DNA of 42,014 nucleotides from a virus. How positions within the stretch are numbered: position 1 is the first letter of the stretch; every line of letters begins with the position of its first letter. The notes beneath the pieces are model-generated. The model was not told where the DNA came from. It searched no databases and saw only the letters and a program-made list of their open reading frames with translations. This document shows, piece after piece, positions 37,840 through 42,014 of this stretch. Both the position numbers and the translations under genes were made by a program. The DNA lies in the IMG/VR virus record IMGVR_UViG_3300047317_000085, positions 1 through 42,014 of that record. One strand, written 5' to 3'.

Positions 37840-38151
37840 TTAAACACGTTCACCATTGCGGTAGCGTGCGACGGCCTTCTGGATGGCCTCTCGCCGTTTC
37901 TTCTTCAAGGATCGATCAGTGGTCGTCCGCTGCTTGGGTTTGAATTTTTCGGTGCCAACCTCGATGAGACCCAGCGCCCTGCCGACTGAACGAAACTGAG
38001 ACTTCGACGTATAAAACCTGCCATCGACCTGCTCGGTGGCGTCCATGATGTCGCTGATGATGTGCGGACACGGGAGCGGCGATCGCGCCGGGGCGATCGC
38101 TTCTTTTTTGATGCGCCAGCGGCCCGGCTCAATTTCGATCAGCTCTGGCAT
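37840..38151 (-). CDS. Conserved-type head-region protein with basic C-terminal helix
   Basis: A 103-residue protein. MPELIEIEPGRWRIKKEAIA, then DGRFYTSKSQFRSVGRALGL and IEVGTEKF are a pattern I recognise from unnamed proteins beside the scaffold gene in other phages. The end, KKKRREAIQKAVARYRNGER, is another copy of the RRxAI motif and forms a basic helix. I choose ATG 38151 because the recognised pattern begins there; upstream codons are in the preceding gene. It may assist capsid assembly. Confidence 0.78.
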   Translation of the reverse strand: MPELIEIEPGRWRIKKEAIAPARSPLPCPHIISDIMDATEQVDGRFYTSKSQFRSVGRALGLIEVGTEKFKPKQRTTTDRSLKKKRREAIQKAVARYRNGERV

Positions 38152-38332
38152 CGGCTTCCCTGACCAGCGGCGGCGATACATACACCACCGGCATTCCGTA
38201 GAGCGCCACCTTGGTGACAGCCACGCCAAACTTTGTCGCAGCCTCCGACACCGGCATTCCTATTTTTGTTGTCGCGGAGACATCAACGACGGGCATGCCA
38301 CCCGCTGCCACGGTTACGACTGACATGCCCAT
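38129..38332 (-). CDS. Small Val/Met-rich phage protein with internal repeats
   Basis: A 67-residue protein with GGAGG 6 bases before its ATG. It holds an imperfect repeat: GMPVVDVSATTKIGMPVSEA, then VALYGMPVVYVSPP. Each repeat looks like a short beta strand pair. Such proteins occur in the head regions of several phages and are unnamed. It overlaps the next gene by 23 bases. No function can be assigned. Confidence 0.72.
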   Translation of the reverse strand: MGMSVVTVAAGGMPVVDVSATTKIGMPVSEAATKFGVAVTKVALYGMPVVYVSPPLVREADARADRN

Positions 38333-38342
38333 CGATGACCTC

Positions 38343-38522
38343 CTACCTGCGGCGCCGCTTCTGCTTCGCCTTGATCTTGCGCTTGCCGTTGGGTTTTGCC
38401 TTGGCCTTCTTGGTTTTCTTCTTTGGTTTTTTCTTTTTGGGCGGCGGTAACACTTGCGAGCCTTCCGGCTCGTTGATACTCGGCATGGCGCCTTCCGGCG
38501 GCTGCCCGTTCTCGGCTCTCAT
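38343..38522 (-). CDS. Highly basic small protein
   Basis: A 59-residue protein whose second half is almost only Lys and Arg with some Ala and Pro (PPPKKKKPKKKTKKAKAKPN, ending KQKRRRR). AGGAG lies 8 bases before ATG 38522; longer frames run through unrelated Arg-rich reading. The first part, MPSINEPEGSQVLPPP, shares the SINEP motif with the next protein upstream. A protein this basic probably binds nucleic acid or neutralises packaged DNA. This is inference from composition. Confidence 0.7.
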   Translation of the reverse strand: MRAENGQPPEGAMPSINEPEGSQVLPPPKKKKPKKKTKKAKAKPNGKRKIKAKQKRRRR

Positions 38523-38568
38523 GGTCGTCACTCCTGTTGAGCGGCGCAGGGATATGCGCCGCCTCCGT

Positions 38569-38979
38569 CTACCGTCTGGTTCTACGTCTGGTTCCGCTGG
38601 CAGCGCCAGCCTCCATGAACGTGAACTCGACCTCGTTGGAGACCTTGTCGCCGTTCTTGACCGTGACCGGCACAGTGTCCGGTCCAAGCCAGAGCGGCAT
38701 GTTGATGCCGGTGGACAGTCTGCCGTCGTCCTCCAGCGTCGTCAGCTCGTCGTTACCGGCAAAGTTGATGACGCTGCCAGCGAAGAAGAACTCTCCGCTG
38801 AGATAGATCCTGAAGCTGGCATCACCGATCGTGCAGCTCGACGGGTCGATCGATGTGATCGCTGGCGTCGGGATCTCGCCGCCCATGTCCGGCAGCTTGG
38901 GCGGCTCGTTGATGCTGGCGGGCAGCACCATGGTGGTGCGGCCCGGCCCGTCCGGTTCGTTGATGCTCTTGATGCTCAT
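38569..38979 (-). CDS. Ig-like (IPT/TIG-type) domain protein, possible capsid decoration
   Basis: A 136-residue protein. After a start with two SINEP motifs (SIKSINEPDGPG, ASINEPPKLPDMG) comes one Ig-like domain. PAITSIDPSSCTIGDASFRI, then GEFFFAGSVINFAGN and VPVTVKNGDKVSNEVEFTF have the strand pattern and the closing SNxxxFTF of IPT/TIG domains. The C-terminus is Arg-rich. Such domains often decorate phage heads or tails and bind cell-surface sugars weakly. It overlaps the preceding Ig-like gene by 4 bases. Confidence 0.77.
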   Translation of the reverse strand: MSIKSINEPDGPGRTTMVLPASINEPPKLPDMGGEIPTPAITSIDPSSCTIGDASFRIYLSGEFFFAGSVINFAGNDELTTLEDDGRLSTGINMPLWLGPDTVPVTVKNGDKVSNEVEFTFMEAGAASGTRRRTRR

Positions 38980-39617
38980 GTGAATGTCCAGTTGCTGGCG
39001 GCAGAGCCTACGCCGCTGTTGACGACCTGAACGGGGACGGCGCCAGCCGTTGCCTTCTTGGGCGCGGCGGCGACCGTGAGCGATGTGGCGGAGACATAGG
39101 TGGTGGCTTGCGGTGTGCCTCCGACGTAGACCTGCGAGTTGCGGGTAAAGTTTGCGCCGGTGACCGTGAGCGCCAGCGTGCCGACGCCGCTTGCCGGTGA
39201 TGCCGGTGCCAGTGCGCTGATCGTTGGCGCCGCTCCGCCCGTCAGTGACGATGCGTGCGAGGCATTTGGCGTGGTGGTGTAGTTACCCAGATCCGAAACG
39301 GTTTGCAGCTGACCGCCGGGTCCGGGGTTAACGCTGGCTGCCGTCACCACCACCTCAGTGCCAGCGCCTTCGTAAGGTGCGCCGCCCGCGCTGGGTGTAG
39401 CGAATGCCGTGAGTGCGCCAGCCGCGCCGTCGTCGATCGGCGTGAGGCCAGCTGTCGTCGGCGGTCGCATGCCGATCTGGCCGGGAATGTTCGTCGGCGG
39501 CGTCGGGCCGTCCGGCGTTACCGTCGTTGCGCTCTGCGCCAGCGGATTGACGACTACGTCTCGCTCCTCAACCTCTGGTTCGTGTTCGTGCCTTCGTGTC
39601 GTTGCCTCTTTAGCCAT
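38976..39617 (-). CDS. Second Ig-like (IPT/TIG-type) protein, possible capsid decoration
   Basis: A 213-residue protein. The first 130 residues are Pro/Thr/Ala-rich and may be an attachment or flexible arm (PEVEERDVVVNPLAQSATTV). The last 80 form a clear IPT/TIG domain: PTISALAPASPASGVGTLAL, TVTGANFTRNSQVYVGGTPQ, and VQVVNSGVGSAASNWTFT. It is followed in the operon by a second protein with a similar domain, so the two probably act together at the virion surface. Position before the scaffold gene is compatible with a head decoration role. Confidence 0.8.
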   Translation of the reverse strand: MAKEATTRRHEHEPEVEERDVVVNPLAQSATTVTPDGPTPPTNIPGQIGMRPPTTAGLTPIDDGAAGALTAFATPSAGGAPYEGAGTEVVVTAASVNPGPGGQLQTVSDLGNYTTTPNASHASSLTGGAAPTISALAPASPASGVGTLALTVTGANFTRNSQVYVGGTPQATTYVSATSLTVAAAPKKATAGAVPVQVVNSGVGSAASNWTFT

Positions 39618-39634
39618 GTCGCGATCTCCTCTGG

Positions 39635-40984
39635 TTACTGTTGATCGTAGTTGTCATGCGCGGCGAGACCGCCCATGGCGGCAGCACCACCGACACCAAG
39701 CAGCGGTGCCTTGCCGCGCATCATCTGCGACAGCGCCTCGGCTGGCGTAATGCCACGTTCAGCCGCCGTCTTGATAGCCCGGTTTTCCACGGCTCGCATA
39801 AACGGGTCACCGGCAACGCTGCCAAGACCTGTGACCTTGCCGCCACCAGCCCACGCAGCCGCCTGTGTCTGAGCTGGCGTCATGCCAGCCTCACCGGCAA
39901 GGCCTTTGTAGTACTGCTCCATCGCGCCGTATTCATTTTTGTTTGGCCGCGCGGCCCAATACACAGGACGTTTGGCAGCCTCGCGCATCGTGAGGTCGCC
40001 GCCCTCGTACATCTGTGTCGGATTGATCGTCGGCTCGCCCTTCTCCAGCTTGAGCGAACCGGCAAGGAAATCAGGATCGCGCGACAGCATCGCTGGCAGC
40101 TTGAATGCATGCGCGTCCACCGTCACCGGCGCGAAATTGCCTTGCAGGTTCTGACTGAACGACAACGGCTTGGGGTTGGCGATCGGATCAAAGTATTCGC
40201 CGGAACGGATCTTCTCGGCGTTCTCTCGATGCAGGTTCTGCGCCATGTGACCGTAAGGCTGCGGGTTGACGCCGCCTTGCTCTGGCACCGGCAACCCCTG
40301 CTTTTCCAGCATGTAGTAGTAGCTGGCGTTGCGGGCGTTGGTCTCAACATCCGATCGTGGTGAGGTGGCTGCGACGTAGTCCATGTACCGCGCAAACGCA
40401 TCTGGGCCTTTCTTCTTGCCCAGCTCAGACACGAAAGCATCACGCAGTGGCTCGTTGTAGTAGAAGGTCTCGGCATTCATGTCGCGACCCTTGTCGATGT
40501 AGTCGAGCATTTGCTGCTGCACTTTTTTATTTCCAACCAGTGCATCGACACGCTCGCTCACGCCGCGAGGAGGCTCGTAGCGCGGCAGGTCGTATTGCCG
40601 CACATCTGGCGTCTCGTGAATGCGAGAGTAGTCGAACAGATCACCGATCGCGCTCTTGTCCGGCGCAAATCCCACAAGCGGATCACTCGGTGTCCTGATC
40701 CTGCCGCCAGCAGCTCCGATCGCCCCTTCCGGTGCAAACGGTGAAGCGCCGCCAACAGCCGCCATGGCAATATCAGCGGCTGGCTTGATCATCTCCTCAG
40801 TGGTGATCGGTGTCGTTGATTGCAGCGCCTGACCGGGAGCGGCTGCCATCTTGGCAGCGCCAGCCACCAAGGCATCCGACTGCCACGGCACGCCGGGACC
40901 AGACAGCGCCGCCCATTGCTCAGGCGTCATGCCGTAATCGTCCTGCCGCGCCAGCTCGCCCATGACCTCGGGGTCGTCAGCCAC
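39635..40984 (-). CDS. Large virion-region protein downstream of the portal
   Basis: A 449-residue protein starting at GTG 40984, with GGGAGG 5 bases upstream and an 8-base overlap with the portal stop. The middle contains FVSELGKKKGPDAFARYMDY, VAATSPRSDVETNARNASYY and later GNFAPVTVDAHAFKLPAML, then TPAQTQAAAWAGGGKVTGLG. I recognise this arrangement from proteins that follow portals in other podoviruses (a DUF7178-like pattern), without a proven function. The Gly/Ala-rich C-terminal helix (LLGVGGAAAMGGLAAH) might insert into a membrane. Possibly a minor head or ejection protein. Confidence 0.72.
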   Translation of the reverse strand: MADDPEVMGELARQDDYGMTPEQWAALSGPGVPWQSDALVAGAAKMAAAPGQALQSTTPITTEEMIKPAADIAMAAVGGASPFAPEGAIGAAGGRIRTPSDPLVGFAPDKSAIGDLFDYSRIHETPDVRQYDLPRYEPPRGVSERVDALVGNKKVQQQMLDYIDKGRDMNAETFYYNEPLRDAFVSELGKKKGPDAFARYMDYVAATSPRSDVETNARNASYYYMLEKQGLPVPEQGGVNPQPYGHMAQNLHRENAEKIRSGEYFDPIANPKPLSFSQNLQGNFAPVTVDAHAFKLPAMLSRDPDFLAGSLKLEKGEPTINPTQMYEGGDLTMREAAKRPVYWAARPNKNEYGAMEQYYKGLAGEAGMTPAQTQAAAWAGGGKVTGLGSVAGDPFMRAVENRAIKTAAERGITPAEALSQMMRGKAPLLGVGGAAAMGGLAAHDNYDQQ

Positions 40985-42014
40985 GGCGGCCTCCCGGCAC
41001 TGCTGTTGCCTGTCGCGTCATCTGGAACTGCTGCTGGCTGCGTCGATCCTCCTGCCGCATCGACATATCCGTCAGCTTGGCATTATGCGCCTGTATGCTG
41101 GCGTCTGCCTTCTGCTGGTTGAGCGCCATGTCCTGCTGCTTGCCAGCCATCTCCATCTGGTGCGCCTCGCGGCTCTCCAGCAGCTTCTGGTTCTGCACCG
41201 CCAGCTTTGCCTGTGCGTCCTGCGATGACATGCCCTGATCGACCTGCTTGAGCGCGAACTGGGCGTTGATGTCGGCCTGTTTGTGCCGGTCTTTCTGCGC
41301 CATCTGCTGCTGCGCGATCTGACCTTCCTGACTGATCTTCTGGCGCTCGGTCTCCTGCTTCATGTTCTCGATCTGCAACGCCGTCTTGGCGTTGATCTGC
41401 GCCGGATTGTTGTTGCTCTGGTCTTGGTTGCCCTTCTGCTCCATCTGCTGCACGAGGTCGTCGATGGCGCCGTCGAGCGTGCGCCCGGCACGGAATGGCG
41501 CGGTGGCGAACTTGAGCAGCTCGCCGCAGAACGATGCCGTCTGCGGCTCCGCCGTGATCATCATCGACAGCTGCGGCAGCAGCGTACTGAGCACGCCGAC
41601 GAACTCGGTGCGCCTCTGCTTCTCGGCATTCTCGTCGGCTTGGATGGTGCTGTCGGTCTCGATGTCGAGCACGAATGACTTGGTGCGCTGGTTCTTCATG
41701 AACTGGAGCACCTGCTCGATCGTCGGCTTCTCCGCCAGCTTCTGGATGGCTTGGTTGGCGCCCTGCTGGACCTGCTGGAACTGCTGCATCGCCTGTTGAC
41801 CGGCTTGCGGGTTCTGCTTCGCCATCTGCTGGATCTGCGGCGACTGCATCAGCTGCTCGGCCTGTTGCTGCTGCGCTTGCATCTGCTGCTGGATGTTGGC
41901 GATCTGCTTCCTGATCAGATCCTGCGTCGGCAGCTGCGTCTGCGACATCTCGATGATCGTCACCGGATCGAACTTTTCGGTGATGATCTCTGCCGTGATC
42001 TCGACGAGGTCACG
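40977..42014 (-). CDS. Portal protein, C-terminal part (continues from base 1)
   Basis: This is the continuation of the portal frame that opens at 1455. At 42014 the frame is open on its left side, and bases 41871-42014 duplicate 1-144, so the non-overlapping part is 40977-41870. It is strongly Gln-rich and helical: IANIQQQMQAQQQQAEQLMQ, QAGQQAMQQFQQVQQGANQA, then a mixed region and another long Gln/Lys helix to the end. A long helical C-terminus is like the barrel of P22-type portals. An internal ATG at 41963 is not a real start. Confidence 0.87.
   Translation of the reverse strand, partial: RDLVEITAEIITEKFDPVTIIEMSQTQLPTQDLIRKQIANIQQQMQAQQQQAEQLMQSPQIQQMAKQNPQAGQQAMQQFQQVQQGANQAIQKLAEKPTIEQVLQFMKNQRTKSFVLDIETDSTIQADENAEKQRRTEFVGVLSTLLPQLSMMITAEPQTASFCGELLKFATAPFRAGRTLDGAIDDLVQQMEQKGNQDQSNNNPAQINAKTALQIENMKQETERQKISQEGQIAQQQMAQKDRHKQADINAQFALKQVDQGMSSQDAQAKLAVQNQKLLESREAHQMEMAGKQQDMALNQQKADASIQAHNAKLTDMSMRQEDRRSQQQFQMTRQATAVPGGRRG
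41871..42014. repeat. Terminal overlap, right copy (pairs with 1-144)
   Basis: The same 144 bases as at the start of the window, with G at 41888 where the left copy has T at 18. Removing one copy gives a continuous portal gene of about 782 codons and a circular map of about 41,870 bp. Confidence 0.93.

Noticed and set aside
1-42014. Integrase, excisionase or attachment site
   Set aside because: No recombinase motif was seen in any frame, and no tRNA-like half-site was recognised. The HTH proteins alone do not show lysogeny.

Overview
The window looks like one complete, circularly assembled genome of a short-tailed (podovirus-like) double-stranded DNA phage. The first 144 bases recur at the end (41871-42014) with a single mismatch, so the unique molecule is about 41,870 bp. 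The portal gene spans the junction and is therefore split between the two ends of the window. Head-tail genes are of the podovirus type: portal, P22/T7-like adaptor, beta-propeller nozzle, large internal virion proteins and fibres. There is no tape measure, sheath, integrase, tRNA or CRISPR array that I could see. The host is probably an alphaproteobacterium, because the phage carries a GcrA-family regulator (a transcription factor family of Alphaproteobacteria) and many of its small proteins resemble Rhizobiales phage and prophage proteins. Host assignment is inference.

Layout. (1) A leftward late operon starts at a strong promoter near 4220-4248. It runs through two small genes, a TerS-like protein, TerL and the portal (4185 to 1, then 42014 to 40977). 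It continues through a virion protein, Ig-like surface proteins, scaffold, major capsid, adaptor, nozzle, acetyltransferase-like protein, internal or ejection proteins and fibres, and ends with a lysis-type cluster near 17882. (2) A short rightward set (4353-5722) is driven by two sigma70-like promoters. (3) A leftward replication block (11385 to 5719) encodes a ribbon-helix-helix protein, a RecB/Cas4-like nuclease, an HNH endonuclease, an SSB-like protein and a primase-polymerase/helicase. (4) A rightward pair (11468-12548) includes a DUF3102/J-domain-like protein. (5) A leftward regulatory trio comprises an HTH protein, a GcrA homologue and a RuvC-like resolvase (13777 to 12583). (6) A rightward accessory operon (13840-16803) has small membrane and zinc-binding proteins and ends in two secreted proteins with PEP-CTERM (VPLPA-type) sorting tails. 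(7) A last rightward pair (17003-17739) follows a strong terminator and its own promoter.

The most unusual features are the two PEP-CTERM proteins in a phage, and a family of four promoters that share not only the -35 and -10 boxes but also fixed spacer bases, including an embedded GAC-N6-GTC element. Others are a repressor-type gene that appears to be leaderless, a duplicated fibre plus small-gene cassette flanked by a 79-bp near-identical repeat, two likely frameshifts, a hairpin-dense repeat region beside the replicase gene, and a short RRxAI helix motif recurring in six structural-region proteins. Gene functions come from recognised motifs and order only; no database search was run.
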